A DNA stretch of 64,000 nt from positions 1 through 64,000 of the forward strand of contig UCFC01000029.1 in the NCBI GenBank assembly GCA_900471515.1, written 5' to 3'. The translations under genes were made by a program, and so were the position numbers. The number at the start of each line of letters is the position of its first letter. Positions within the stretch are counted from its first letter, which is position 1. The notes under the pieces are model-generated. The model searched no databases, was not told the origin of the DNA, and saw only the letters and a program-made list of their open reading frames with translations. The stretch is from Hyphomicrobiales bacterium. Lineage in GTDB: Bacteria; Pseudomonadota; Alphaproteobacteria; Rhizobiales; Rhizobiaceae. Below are positions 55,964 through 64,000 of the stretch, one piece after another.

Positions 55964-56054
55964 TCGCCACGCGCTTTCATACCAGCCTCAAGTCCGCAGG
56001 ATTTGTCAAATCGGGTTATGCTTTGTTGCCGCCGATCGAAGAGCGAGGTTCGAC

Positions 56055-56906
56055 ATGACAGGCGAAACGGCATGGGCGCTTTACGAGGACCGTCTGAGAC
56101 GGGTCTCGGCCTATATCCACGATCATCTGGACGAGGATCTGGATATGGAGCGGCTGGCCGAGATCGCCTGCCTGTCGAGCTATCACTGGCACCGGATCTA
56201 TCGGGCGATCTACGGCGAGACGCTGGCGGCGACCGTCAAGCGGCTGCGGCTGCATCGCGCGGCGGGCGAGATCGTCCGCACCGAGCTTGGCGTCAGCGAG
56301 ATTGCGAAGCGATCGGGCTATCCCAATCTCCAGTCCTTCAACCGCATCTTCAAATCGGTCTACGGCATGCCGCCGGCGCGCTACCGGAAAGAGGGAAGCC
56401 ACAAGCAGTTCGAACCCTCAATCTCCGGAAAGGCACCAGCCATGTTTGATGTCACCCTGAAAACCATCCCGCCGCTCGAACTCGTCGGCGTTGCCCATAC
56501 CGGCTCCTATATGGAGATCGGCAAGGCCTTCGAGACGCTGTTCGGCACGCTCTACACGCGCGGGCTCGCAAGGCCCGAGATGCGGATGATCGGCGTCTAT
56601 CTCGACGATCCCGATCTCGTGCTGCCGGAAAAGCTGCGCTCCGTCGCCTGTGTGACGGCCGGGCAGGAGACGACCGCCAACGCTCCCCTGGAGCGGCGGC
56701 TGGTGGAAGGCGGCGATTATGCCGTGCTGCATCACAAGGGGCCTTATGCCGACATGCACAAGGCCTATCAGTGGCTCTACGCCCAGTGGCTGCCAGCCTC
56801 CGGCCGGCAGATCCGGGATCGCGTCATGTTCGAGGAATATCTCAACAATCCGCGCGAGGTCGCGCCGACCGAGTTGCTGACGGATATCTATATGCCGCTG
56901 GCCTGA
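56055..56906 (+). CDS. AraC-family regulator with GyrI-like effector domain
   Basis: A 283-residue transcription factor of the Rob/SoxS-like AraC type. Residues about 10-115 carry two helix-turn-helix motifs (MERLAEIACLSSYHWHRIYRAIYGET and VSEIAKRSGYPNLQSFNRIFKSVYGMPPARYRK). Residues about 128-283 form a GyrI/SbmC-like small-molecule-binding domain (VTLKTIPPLELVGVAHTGSYMEIGKAFETLF). Such proteins sense hydrophobic compounds and often control efflux or detoxification; a GST gene is immediately downstream in convergent orientation. ATG 56055 with GAGG upstream. Confidence 0.9.
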   Translation: MTGETAWALYEDRLRRVSAYIHDHLDEDLDMERLAEIACLSSYHWHRIYRAIYGETLAATVKRLRLHRAAGEIVRTELGVSEIAKRSGYPNLQSFNRIFKSVYGMPPARYRKEGSHKQFEPSISGKAPAMFDVTLKTIPPLELVGVAHTGSYMEIGKAFETLFGTLYTRGLARPEMRMIGVYLDDPDLVLPEKLRSVACVTAGQETTANAPLERRLVEGGDYAVLHHKGPYADMHKAYQWLYAQWLPASGRQIRDRVMFEEYLNNPREVAPTELLTDIYMPLA

Positions 56907-56915
56907 GCGAAACGC

Positions 56916-57545
56916 TCAGGCGGCCTGCATGGCCTTCGCCGCCTCTTCGTCCAGCGCGCTTGCCCGCTTATAGGCGTCGCGTTCTGACAGCCTGCCAAAA
57001 TAGTCGACGAAGGCCTGGCGCTTTTCGATGCTGCCGAAGGCAAGGCCCCAGCCGATATGCGAGCCGACATAGACGTCGGCGGCCGTGAAACGCTTGCCGG
57101 CAATATAGGGAGAGGCGGCCGAGACCGCCTTTTCCAGCGTGCCCATGACATCGCCGAAGGAACCGCAGCCGGCCATGCGCAGCCGCTCCTGCGGGATTTC
57201 GAAGCCGAGCGCCTTCAGCGTGACGGCAGCTTCCAGCGGCCCGGCGGCGAAGAACATCCAGCGGTAGTAATCGGCGCGTTCATCGGGCTGCGGCGCGAGG
57301 CCCGCCTGCGGAAACGTATCCGCAAGATAGGCGCAGATCGCCGCGCATTCCGTCACGATCGTCGTGCCGTGACGGATCGCCGGCACCTTGCCCATCGGGT
57401 TGACGGAAAGGTAGTCCGCGCCCTTCATCGTCCCGCCGAAGGTCAGGATTTCAGTACGGTAGGGGACGCCGGTCTCCTCCAGCATCCACCGCGCTATCCG
57501 GCCGCGCGACATCGGATTGGTGTAAAAGGTGATTTCCTCGCTCAT
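56916..57545 (-). CDS. Glutathione S-transferase family protein
   Basis: A 209-residue GST. The N-terminal thioredoxin-like domain begins ITFYTNPMSRGRIARWMLEETGVPY with the Ser/Arg G-site pattern; NPMGKVPAI carries the cis-Pro and TECAAICAYLADTFP the glutathione-binding acidic/Ser pair; the C-terminal all-helical domain has FTAADVYVGSHIGWGLAFG. This is the bacterial beta/theta-like type. Start ATG 57545 with GAGGAGA upstream; the frame extends to 57599 into the next, less certain small gene. Only 9 bp separate its stop from that of the AraC gene. Confidence 0.9.
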   Translation of the reverse strand: MSEEITFYTNPMSRGRIARWMLEETGVPYRTEILTFGGTMKGADYLSVNPMGKVPAIRHGTTIVTECAAICAYLADTFPQAGLAPQPDERADYYRWMFFAAGPLEAAVTLKALGFEIPQERLRMAGCGSFGDVMGTLEKAVSAASPYIAGKRFTAADVYVGSHIGWGLAFGSIEKRQAFVDYFGRLSERDAYKRASALDEEAAKAMQAA

Positions 57546-57822
57546 CCTGGTCTCCTCTCTCCCATGTTGTTTTCGTAGCGCCGGCGCGGGAGATTTCAAC
57601 CCTTGGAGAGGGCGGCACCTTCACAGCCGCAGGCGGAGCGACCGGCGTCGGCGTGATCCCGGAAGCCTGGTCGGGAGGGGAGCGCCAACGCTGATTGTAA
57701 TATTGCGTCCCGGTCTCCAGCAAAGCGAGATCGAGATAAAAGACAATCATATCCTGGCCCTCGCGCCGCGCGAGAAGCCTTACAAGCTGCAGGAATTCGG
57801 GGACAATACTCGTCTTGACCAT
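57451..57822 (-). CDS. Doubtful hypothetical small protein
   Basis: A 123-codon frame whose first half reads protein-like (MVKTSIVPEFLQLVRLLARR, then an acidic/hydrophobic DMIVFYLDLALLETG) with GGAG 8 nt before ATG 57822. The second half is Pro-rich and its last 95 bp overlap the gst start in another frame. It may be a real short protein with a degraded or artefactual C-terminus, or a decaying gene. No family recognised. Confidence 0.35.
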   Translation of the reverse strand: MVKTSIVPEFLQLVRLLARREGQDMIVFYLDLALLETGTQYYNQRWRSPPDQASGITPTPVAPPAAVKVPPSPRVEISRAGATKTTWERGDQDERGNHLLHQSDVARPDSAVDAGGDRRPLPY

Positions 57823-57935
57823 CGGAATCTCCATGCCCGGGTGAGTTTCCAGATAGGCCTTGCAACTTACGCGAGGCTTATTTGCGAAAGTTACTACTAA
57901 ATTAGCTACGGGATCCGATTTTATCCGGCAACAAA

Positions 57936-57959
57936 AAACCCGGCGCGAAGGCCGGGTTT
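57936..57959 (-). terminator. Rho-independent terminator of icd
   Basis: Perfect 9-bp stem AAACCCGGC/GCCGGGTTT with a 6-nt loop, followed on the minus strand by a run of six T. Confidence 0.9.
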
Positions 57960-57982
57960 CTCGATCTCTATGCGAGCAGGGC

Positions 57983-59194
57983 TCAGGCCATTGCGGCCTG
58001 CAGGTTCTGGTCGATCTTGTCGAGGAAAGCGGTGGTGGAGAGCCACGGCTGATCGGGGCCGATGAGCAGCGCCAGGTCCTTGGTCATGAAGCCGGCTTCG
58101 ACGGTGTCGACGCAGACCTTTTCCAGCGTGGAGGCGAACTTCGCGAGTTCGGCATTGTCGTCCAGCTTGGCGCGGTGGGCGAGGCCACGGGTCCAGGCGA
58201 AGATCGAGGCGATCGAGTTCGTCGAGGTTTCCTGGCCCTTCTGGTGCTGGCGGTAGTGGCGCGTGACCGTGCCGTGGGCGGCTTCGGCCTCAACCGTCTT
58301 GCCGTCCGGCGTGAGCAGAACCGAGGTCATCAGGCCGAGCGAGCCGAAGCCCTGGGCAACGGTATCGGACTGGACGTCGCCGTCGTAGTTCTTGCAGGCC
58401 CAGACATAACCGCCGGACCACTTCAGCGCGGAGGCGACCATGTCGTCGATCAGGCGGTGTTCGTAGGTGATGCCGATTTCGTCGAACTGCGCCTTGAACT
58501 CGGCTTCGTAGACTTCCTGGAAGATGTCCTTGAAGCGGCCGTCATAAGCCTTGAGGATGGTGTTCTTGGTCGACAGGTAGACCGGCCACTTGCGCATCAG
58601 GCCGTACATCATCGAGGCGCGGGCGAATTCGCGGATCGACTCGTCGAGGTTGTACATCGCCATGGCGACGCCGGCGCCCGGCGCGTTGAAGACTTCCTTC
58701 TCGATGACCGTGCCGTCCTCGCCGACGAACTTGATCGTCAGCTTGCCCTTGCCGGGGAACTTGAAGTCGGTCGCGCGGTACTGGTCGCCGAAAGCGTGAC
58801 GGCCGACGACGATCGGCTGCGTCCAGCCGGGAACGAGGCGGGGAACGTTGCGGCAGATGATCGGCTCGCGGAAGATGACGCCGCCGAGGATGTTGCGGAT
58901 CGTGCCGTTCGGGCTCTTCCACATTTCCTTGAGGTTGAATTCCTTCACGCGGGCTTCGTCCGGCGTGATCGTCGCGCACTTGATGCCGACGCCGTATTTC
59001 TTGATGGCGTTGGCGGCATCGACCGTCACCTGGTCGTTGGTGGCGTCGCGGTTTTCGACCGAGAGGTCGTAATAGTCGATGTCGAGGTCGAGATACGGAT
59101 GGATCAGCTTATCCTTGATGAGCTGCCAAATGATGCGAGTCATTTCATCGCCGTCGAGATCGGCGACGGGATTGGCGACCTTGATCTTCTTCAT
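57983..59194 (-). CDS. icd: NADP-dependent isocitrate dehydrogenase
   Basis: TCA-cycle enzyme converting isocitrate to 2-oxoglutarate with NADP+. The 403-residue protein is the eukaryotic-like (class II, homodimeric) form found in rhizobia: DLDGDEMTRIIWQLIKDKLI, KSPNGTIRNILGG, FREPIICRNVPRLVPGW, STKNTILKAYDGRFKDIFQ, IDDMVASALKWSGGYVWACKNYDGDVQSD, and AAHGTVTRHYRQHQKG (NADP-binding). Start ATG 59194 (MKKIKVANPVADLDG) has a GAGGC site; the longer frame to 59359 is unlikely. Monocistronic with its own promoter candidate and terminator. Confidence 0.97.
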   Translation of the reverse strand: MKKIKVANPVADLDGDEMTRIIWQLIKDKLIHPYLDLDIDYYDLSVENRDATNDQVTVDAANAIKKYGVGIKCATITPDEARVKEFNLKEMWKSPNGTIRNILGGVIFREPIICRNVPRLVPGWTQPIVVGRHAFGDQYRATDFKFPGKGKLTIKFVGEDGTVIEKEVFNAPGAGVAMAMYNLDESIREFARASMMYGLMRKWPVYLSTKNTILKAYDGRFKDIFQEVYEAEFKAQFDEIGITYEHRLIDDMVASALKWSGGYVWACKNYDGDVQSDTVAQGFGSLGLMTSVLLTPDGKTVEAEAAHGTVTRHYRQHQKGQETSTNSIASIFAWTRGLAHRAKLDDNAELAKFASTLEKVCVDTVEAGFMTKDLALLIGPDQPWLSTTAFLDKIDQNLQAAMA

Positions 59195-59257
59195 GTATCT
59201 GCCTCGTAAGCTTAAGAAAGGGACATCTGTCCCGGGTGGGTGATGTGGGTCCGGAGC

Positions 59258-59285
59258 GCTATAGCATTGTGAGCCGGGAACGCAA
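59258..59285 (-). promoter_or_regulatory. icd promoter candidate
   Basis: On the minus strand TTGCGT (59285-59280), 16-nt spacer, TATAGC (59263-59258), about 60 nt before the icd ATG. Moderate match to sigma-70 consensus. Confidence 0.35.
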
Positions 59286-59385
59286 AGCAGAACGGGCAGG
59301 CGCCGTGACGTTTTTGCCGCCTTTGCCAAGCGCGGGAAAATGGCTAGTCTCGCCGGCACAAGCCCCGAGTCTCGGACATTTCGCC

Positions 59386-59928
59386 ATGAAAAAGATCGCC
59401 GTTCTCTTCGCCGGCCTCGTCGCCGCCTCGTCCGTCCTGCCCGGCGTTTCGGCCGCCGCGGACGCGACCGCGCCGGTCAAGGAGATCATCGAGGATACGA
59501 AGAAGAACTGGGCGGGCGACAACAGCGACTGGATCGACATTTTCGACGAGGCCACGCTCGGCCGGCTCTACAGCAAGGACTTTGCCGAGAAATACAAGGC
59601 GGCCGCCCAGAACCCGGCCGCCGACGAAGACGGCATTTCGCCCTTCGATTACGACGTGATCGTCAACGGCCAGGATGCCTGTCCGCTTCAGGACCTTTCG
59701 ATGGAAAGCGGCCAGCCGGCCAACGGCACGACCGAGGTGACGGTCAAGTTCAAGGCGGCGACCTGCATGGAAGGCACGCCGGACAAGGATGCCTTCACGA
59801 CCGTGCGTTTCGAGGTGATCGACGAGAACGGCAAGCCGGTCATCGACGATATCATGATCCAGGGCGAGGAAGGCCAGGGGCCGATCTCGCTCAAGGAAGC
59901 GATGGTGCAGATCGCCAACGGCGAATGA
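59386..59928 (+). CDS. Uncharacterised periplasmic protein
   Basis: A 180-residue exported protein with a signal peptide (KKIAVLFAGLVAASSVLPGVSAAA, cleavage near residue 24). The mature region is acidic and Trp/Asp-rich at the start (DTKKNWAGDNSDWIDIFDEATLGRLYS) and resembles DUF3828-like periplasmic domains with a conserved Cys pair (DACPL, ATCMEG). The function is unknown. ATG 59386 chosen to place the signal peptide correctly; the frame runs upstream to 59236 without support. Divergent from icd. Confidence 0.75.
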   Translation: MKKIAVLFAGLVAASSVLPGVSAAADATAPVKEIIEDTKKNWAGDNSDWIDIFDEATLGRLYSKDFAEKYKAAAQNPAADEDGISPFDYDVIVNGQDACPLQDLSMESGQPANGTTEVTVKFKAATCMEGTPDKDAFTTVRFEVIDENGKPVIDDIMIQGEEGQGPISLKEAMVQIANGE

Positions 59929-59947
59929 CGCCTCTTCGGCGTCACCG

Positions 59948-59962
59948 GCCGGCGACACCGGC
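59948..59962 (+). terminator. Weak terminator candidate
   Basis: GCCGG/CCGGC 5-bp stem with a 5-nt loop, followed by the T-rich TGCGATTTGATTTTTG. Marginal. Confidence 0.3.
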
Positions 59963-60041
59963 TGCGATTTGATTTTTGCCGGGGCAGCGGTATCTCGCTC
60001 TCGGGCGCCGCCGGCGCTGGCGCGCATGAGGATTGGCAAGG

Positions 60042-62078
60042 GTGATTTCCGGATTCGAGTTCCGAGACTGGCTGCTCGCCAATGACCCGGCGCTTTCGCG
60101 CCTGCGCATGGGCACGCGCGTCACGCTGTCGATCGGCCTGTCCTTCGCGATCCTGCTTCTGATCCACGCGCTTGTCGTGCCGCTGCCGATCGCCTCCTAT
60201 GCCCTCGGCATCGTGCTGTCGATCGAAGGCGGGGTCGCCGTGCGCGACAAGGGCTCGGCGCGCCAGCTGGTCACGCGGCTGCTCGGCTGTCTGGCGAGCG
60301 TGATCGTCGTCGGCATTGCGGCAGTGCTCGAGCCCTATCGGTATTTTTCGGATTTCATCTTCCTCGTGGTGATCTGCCTTGCCTCCATCGGGCGCGTCTA
60401 TGGGCCGCGCGGCTTTGCGATCGGCATGTTCGCCTTCACCTCCTATTTCATGGGCGCCTATTTCCACCCGACCGTCGGGGAACTGCCCGTCATCGTCATC
60501 GGTCCTGTCGTCTCCGCGCTCGTCAGCCATTGGGTGAGGGCGGTGCTCCTGCCCGACAACTGGCGGCGCGACCTCCTGCGCTCGCTCGAAAGCGTGCGCG
60601 GCCGCATCAACCAGATCCTCTACAAGCTCGCGGCACTGGCCGCTGTCGGAACGGTGAACGAGGCGGACCGGCAGGAACTGCGCCAGCTGGAAGACCGGCT
60701 GAAGGAAGTGGTGCTGATGGCCGAGAGCTTCATTCCGCGCCCGCCGGGCGGCGTCTTCGACGGCGCCTCCGCACCGGCCGCGCAACTGGCGATCCGCCTG
60801 TTCGACGCGCATCTGGCGACCGAGAGCGCCATCGTGCTGAGCTTTCAAAGCCCGCCGTCCTTTGCGCTGGTCCATGCGGTGATCGAGGACGACCGCGCCG
60901 CCCTTTCGGCCGAGGAGAAAGCGGCGGAGGAGAGGGAAGGCGAGCCGCGGGGAGAGACGGCGCGCGCGCTGCTCTGGCTTGCGGCGGCACGCCGGCAGCT
61001 TGCCGAAACCATCGATGCCGGGCGCGGCTCCGACTTTGCCGAGATTGCCTCGGTGGAAGAGGCGAGCGCGCCGGCAGCAATCGATTTTTCCCTGAAGAAC
61101 CCGCTCATGCGCTCGGCCCTGCAGATCACGCTCGCTGCGGCGATTGCCATGACGCTGGGGCTTGCCCTGTCGCGCGAACGCTGGTTCTGGGCGGTGCTGG
61201 CCTCCTTCCTCGTGTTCACCAATACCAATTCGCGCGGCGACACCGCCATCAAGGCGCTGCAGCGGTCGATCGGCACGCTGTTCGGCATCGCCTTCGGCCT
61301 GGTTCTGGCGACGCTGCTGACAGGGCATGTGGCGATAGCGGTCGCGGTTTCGGTCGCCTGCATCTTCCTCGCCTTCTACTTCCTGCAGATTTCCTATGCG
61401 ACGATGACCTTTTTCGTCTCGATCGTGCTCTGCCTCGTCTATGGCATGATGGGCGTGCTGACCTTCGATCTCTTGAAGCTGCGCCTCGAGGAGACATTGA
61501 TCGGCGCGGTCGCCGGAACGCTGGTTGCCTTCCTCGTGCTGCCGGCGCGCACGCGCGGGACGCTGGATACGGCGCTCGCCAAATGGTTCGACGCCCTGAA
61601 GGAGCTGCTGTCGGCCGTATCGGAGAAGAAGAGCCAGCCGGAACTCATCGTCATCTCGCAGAAGGTCGATGCCTGCTACCGCGACATGACGCTCGCCGCG
61701 CGTCCGCTCGGCTCGACCTGGTCCATTGTCACCAGACCGGGACAAATCCGCCGGACGCTGGCGATCTTCCTTTCCGTCACCTACTGGTCGCGCATCCTGG
61801 CGCGAAACCACATGGCCGATGCGGTCGATGACGATCTGCAGCGCAGCATCGCCGCCGATCTCGGCCTGCTGGATGCGGCGGCGCCGCGCGGTTCGGAATG
61901 TTTCCTGATCGTGCGCAAGCAGATGCGGCCGACCGGCCGCCACCTGCCGCTCTGGCGGGAAGGGGCGCGGCTTGCGGTGGAAATGATCGGCTCGACGCTG
62001 GAGCGGCTCTACCCGGAAGAGGCGCAGGACTTGCCTGTTGCGGCCGGCAAAGCTATTGCGCCGGTAAATCAGGAATAG
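60042..62078 (+). CDS. FUSC-family inner-membrane transporter
   Basis: A 678-residue inner-membrane protein of the fusaric acid resistance/YccS-AaeB type. Two blocks of about six TM segments (residues about 25-175 and 375-510) flank a cytoplasmic domain, and a C-terminal soluble domain follows. The second block contains the FUSC motif SRERWFWAVLASFLVFTNTNSRGDTAIKALQRSIGTLFG. Members export aromatic acids or other small organics; a membrane-fusion partner (aaeA-like) is not adjacent. The start is uncertain: GTG 60042 has GAGGA 9 nt upstream, TTG 60033 is too close to it. Confidence 0.85.
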   Translation: MISGFEFRDWLLANDPALSRLRMGTRVTLSIGLSFAILLLIHALVVPLPIASYALGIVLSIEGGVAVRDKGSARQLVTRLLGCLASVIVVGIAAVLEPYRYFSDFIFLVVICLASIGRVYGPRGFAIGMFAFTSYFMGAYFHPTVGELPVIVIGPVVSALVSHWVRAVLLPDNWRRDLLRSLESVRGRINQILYKLAALAAVGTVNEADRQELRQLEDRLKEVVLMAESFIPRPPGGVFDGASAPAAQLAIRLFDAHLATESAIVLSFQSPPSFALVHAVIEDDRAALSAEEKAAEEREGEPRGETARALLWLAAARRQLAETIDAGRGSDFAEIASVEEASAPAAIDFSLKNPLMRSALQITLAAAIAMTLGLALSRERWFWAVLASFLVFTNTNSRGDTAIKALQRSIGTLFGIAFGLVLATLLTGHVAIAVAVSVACIFLAFYFLQISYATMTFFVSIVLCLVYGMMGVLTFDLLKLRLEETLIGAVAGTLVAFLVLPARTRGTLDTALAKWFDALKELLSAVSEKKSQPELIVISQKVDACYRDMTLAARPLGSTWSIVTRPGQIRRTLAIFLSVTYWSRILARNHMADAVDDDLQRSIAADLGLLDAAAPRGSECFLIVRKQMRPTGRHLPLWREGARLAVEMIGSTLERLYPEEAQDLPVAAGKAIAPVNQE

Positions 62079-62085
62079 GAAGCAC

Positions 62086-62916
62086 ATGGCGGGTACCAAC
62101 AGCGAGCATCAACTTCTGGCCGAAGGGCCTGTCATCATTCTGGTCGAGCCGCAGATGGGCGAGAATATCGGCATGGTGGCGCGCGCCATGGCGAATTTCG
62201 GGCTTGCCGATCTGCGCCTCGTCAATCCGCGCGACGGCTGGCCCAACGAGAAGGCGCAGGCCGCCGCCTCCAAGGCCGATCACGTGATCGAAGGCACCAG
62301 GGTTTTCGGCACGCTGGAAGAGGCGATCGCCGACCTCAATTTCGTCTACGCGACGACGGCGCGCAGCCGCGACAACTACAAGCCGGTGCGCTCGCCGGTC
62401 TTTGCCGCCGGAAACCTGCGCAACCGGTTCAGGGCAGGCGAGGCGACGGGCATCCTCTTCGGCCGCGAGCGCTGGGGCCTGACCAACGAGGAAGTGGCGC
62501 TTGCCGACGAGATCGTCACCTTCCCGGTCAATCCCGCCTTTGCCTCGCTCAATATCGCCCAGGCCGTGCTGCTCATGTCCTATGAGTGGATGAAATCGGG
62601 CATGGAGGATCTGGAAGCGGTGCCGTTCCAGGCGCTGGAACAGCGGCCCTCCACCAAGGAGCAGCTGTTCGGCCTGTTCGAGCAGCTGGAAGAGGCGCTG
62701 GATTCGCGCAACTATTTCCATCCGCCCTCGAAAAAGCCGAAAATGGTGGACAACCTGCGCGCCGTTCTCTCCCGCCGGGCATTCACGGAGCAGGAAATCA
62801 GCGTGCTGCGCGGCGTCATCTCCTCCCTCGACCGCTTCACGCGCAACAGTCCGCGCAAAGGCGGTTTCACCCGATCCGGCAAGGATGCGCCCACCGATGA
62901 CAGCGCCGACAAGTGA
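62086..62916 (+). CDS. trmJ: tRNA (Cm32/Um32) methyltransferase, SPOUT family
   Basis: A 276-residue knotted SPOUT methyltransferase, TrmH/TrmJ-like, methylating the 2'-OH of tRNA position 32. Motifs: ILVEPQMGENIGMVARAMANFGLADLRLVNPRDGW (motif 1 with the catalytic Arg), GILFGRERWGLTNEE (motif 2), and FASLNIAQAVLLMSYEW (motif 3, the knot). The C-terminal helical extension of about 100 residues is characteristic of TrmJ. ATG 62086. Its 3' end overlaps murI by 20 bp. Confidence 0.9.
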   Translation: MAGTNSEHQLLAEGPVIILVEPQMGENIGMVARAMANFGLADLRLVNPRDGWPNEKAQAAASKADHVIEGTRVFGTLEEAIADLNFVYATTARSRDNYKPVRSPVFAAGNLRNRFRAGEATGILFGRERWGLTNEEVALADEIVTFPVNPAFASLNIAQAVLLMSYEWMKSGMEDLEAVPFQALEQRPSTKEQLFGLFEQLEEALDSRNYFHPPSKKPKMVDNLRAVLSRRAFTEQEISVLRGVISSLDRFTRNSPRKGGFTRSGKDAPTDDSADK

Positions 62917-63700
62917 GCTGAAACCCGTCCTCGTTTTCGATTCAGGCATAGGCGGGCTGACCGTGCTGCGCGAGGCGCGCGTGCTGATGCCCGAGCGCGG
63001 CTTCATCTATGTGGCCGACGATGCCGGCTTTCCCTATGGCGGCTGGGAAGAACAGGCGCTGAAGGAGCGGGTGATCGGGCTCTTTGCCCGGCTGCTCGAA
63101 GAATACGATCCCGAAGTCTGCATCATCGCCTGCAACACGGCCTTCACGCTGGTCGGGGCGGACCTGCGCGCCGCCTTCCCGCAGATGACCTTCGTCGGCA
63201 CGGTGCCGGCGATCAAGCCCGCGGCCGAGCGCACGCGCTCCGGCCTCGTCTCGGTGCTCGCCACCCCCGGCACGGTCAGGCGCGCCTATACGCGCGATCT
63301 CATCCAGTCCTTCGCGCAGCAGTGCCATGTGCGGCTCGTCGGCTCCGAGAACCTGGCGCGCATGGCGGAGGCCTATATCCGCGGCGATGCGGTTTCCGAC
63401 GCGGCCGTCATGGCCGAGATCGAACAATGTTTCGTCGAAAGGGAAGGGCGCAAGACCGATATCGTCGTGCTGGCCTGCACGCATTATCCGTTCATGGCCA
63501 ATCTGTTCCGCCGGCTGGCGCCGTGGCCGGTCGACTGGCTGGATCCGGCGGAAGCCATTGCGCGGCGCGCCCGTTCGCTGGTGCCGCAGGTGGCCGATGC
63601 CGTCCACCCGGATCATTTCGACTTCGCCGTCTTTACCTCCGGCAATCCCGATTTCGCCACGCGGCGGCTGATGCAGGGCTTCGGGCTGAGCACGCGGTAA
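62897..63700 (+). CDS. murI: Glutamate racemase
   Basis: Makes D-glutamate for peptidoglycan. The 267-residue, cofactor-independent enzyme has the DSGIGGLTVLREA N-terminus, catalytic Cys79 in IIACNTA and Cys194 in VLACTHYP, and a GTVPAIKPA loop. ATG 62897 is preferred because it matches family N-termini; ATG 62885 is a close alternative. Overlap with trmJ by 20 bp suggests translational coupling between a tRNA-modification and a cell-wall gene. Confidence 0.95.
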   Translation: MTAPTSELKPVLVFDSGIGGLTVLREARVLMPERGFIYVADDAGFPYGGWEEQALKERVIGLFARLLEEYDPEVCIIACNTAFTLVGADLRAAFPQMTFVGTVPAIKPAAERTRSGLVSVLATPGTVRRAYTRDLIQSFAQQCHVRLVGSENLARMAEAYIRGDAVSDAAVMAEIEQCFVEREGRKTDIVVLACTHYPFMANLFRRLAPWPVDWLDPAEAIARRARSLVPQVADAVHPDHFDFAVFTSGNPDFATRRLMQGFGLSTR

Positions 63701-63796
63701 GGCGCAGCGCGCTTTATTTCACCGGCCTCATCGCGCAAGATCGCCGCGGGGAATCGCAAGCGGGTCTCTGCCGCTCAAGATGCAAAGGGATGCGCC

Positions 63797-64000
63797 GTGC
63801 CGCTGCAAAGACTTGTCATGCTGATCTTCTTTCTGCAACCGATCGCCTTCGGCGCCTGGTTGCCGCGCATTCCCGACATCCAGGCGAAACTGGGACTCGG
63901 CACCGCCGATCTCGCTGTTGCCCTTCTCGGATTGCCGATCGGCACGCTGATCACGCTGCCCTTTGCCGGCCGCCTCGTCTCGCGCATCGGCGGGCGCATG
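63797..64000 (+). CDS. MFS transporter, N-terminal part (cut by window edge)
   Basis: A GTG at 63797, preceded by AAAGGGAT, opens a frame continuing past the end of the window; 68 codons are visible. It begins MPLQRLVMLIFFLQPIAFG, then WLPRIPDIQ and, after a second hydrophobic segment, RLVSRIGGRM, the typical motif A region of a major facilitator. The N-terminus resembles the YbjJ-like MFS group. Nothing more can be said without the rest of the gene. Confidence 0.75.
   Translation, partial: MPLQRLVMLIFFLQPIAFGAWLPRIPDIQAKLGLGTADLAVALLGLPIGTLITLPFAGRLVSRIGGRM

Noticed and set aside
59688..62099. Minus-strand frame opposite the FUSC gene
   Set aside because: Arg/His/Gln/Asp-rich antisense artefact.

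Overview
The window looks like a chromosomal segment of a Rhizobiaceae-type alphaproteobacterium (Rhizobium/Agrobacterium/Ensifer/Shinella relatives). This rests on high GC with strong C/G third positions, a CckA-type hybrid kinase, a GROWTH POLE RING/RgsE-like giant coiled-coil protein, a DksA with one cysteine, an alphaproteobacterial-style recA promoter, a two-domain malic enzyme, and rhizobial-looking intergenic palindromic repeats. No rRNA, tRNA, insertion sequence, phage or CRISPR array was seen.

Left part (1-12.3 kb): a Tad-type pilus/VWA protein; a class II DAHP synthase; a duplicated ~155-bp palindromic repeat with heptanucleotide tracts; a Nudix hydrolase; a cofactor-free haloperoxidase-type hydrolase; an ArsR regulator translationally coupled to an MFS exporter, with a perfect palindromic operator candidate; a DUF1003 protein; and NAD+ synthetase. 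After these comes a small accessory-looking run: a NYN-type protein, a PD40 propeller, a small orphan and a lower-GC DUF4238 gene.

Middle part (12.4-29 kb): a second, class I DAHP synthase (aroG) behind a complete-looking Phe/Tyr transcription attenuator (24-codon leader peptide, alternative stems, U-tract terminator). This is the most interesting regulatory object in the window. It is followed by a DHA2 drug exporter, a cobalamin riboswitch driving bluB, a DUF2865 protein, an RNase HI-like protein, a malic enzyme, an LpxH-like phosphoesterase, an MFS transporter, an enolase-superfamily epimerase, and a four-gene Mla/MCE lipid-transport operon (STAS-permease, ATPase, MlaD, lipoprotein).

Cell-cycle and envelope part (28-49 kb): a D,D-carboxypeptidase, the 2,227-residue GPR/RgsE-like polar-growth scaffold, a CtrA-box-containing intergenic region, an orphan Hpt protein, a 2Fe-2S ferredoxin, a possible small RNA/small protein, folP-folB-folK, envelope proteins, the YcjX/YcjF pair, a SixA-like phosphatase, dksA, a FliO-like protein and cckA. 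CckA, the Hpt protein and the CtrA box plausibly belong to one cell-cycle signalling theme, next to a polar-growth scaffold and a peptidoglycan-trimming enzyme.

Right part (49-64 kb): psuK-psuG for pseudouridine catabolism, recA with an SOS-box-like site, alaS, an AraC/GyrI regulator, a glutathione transferase, icd, a periplasmic protein, a FUSC-family exporter, trmJ-murI overlapping head to tail, and the start of an MFS gene cut by the window edge. Most genes are core housekeeping; novelty is concentrated in intergenic regulation.
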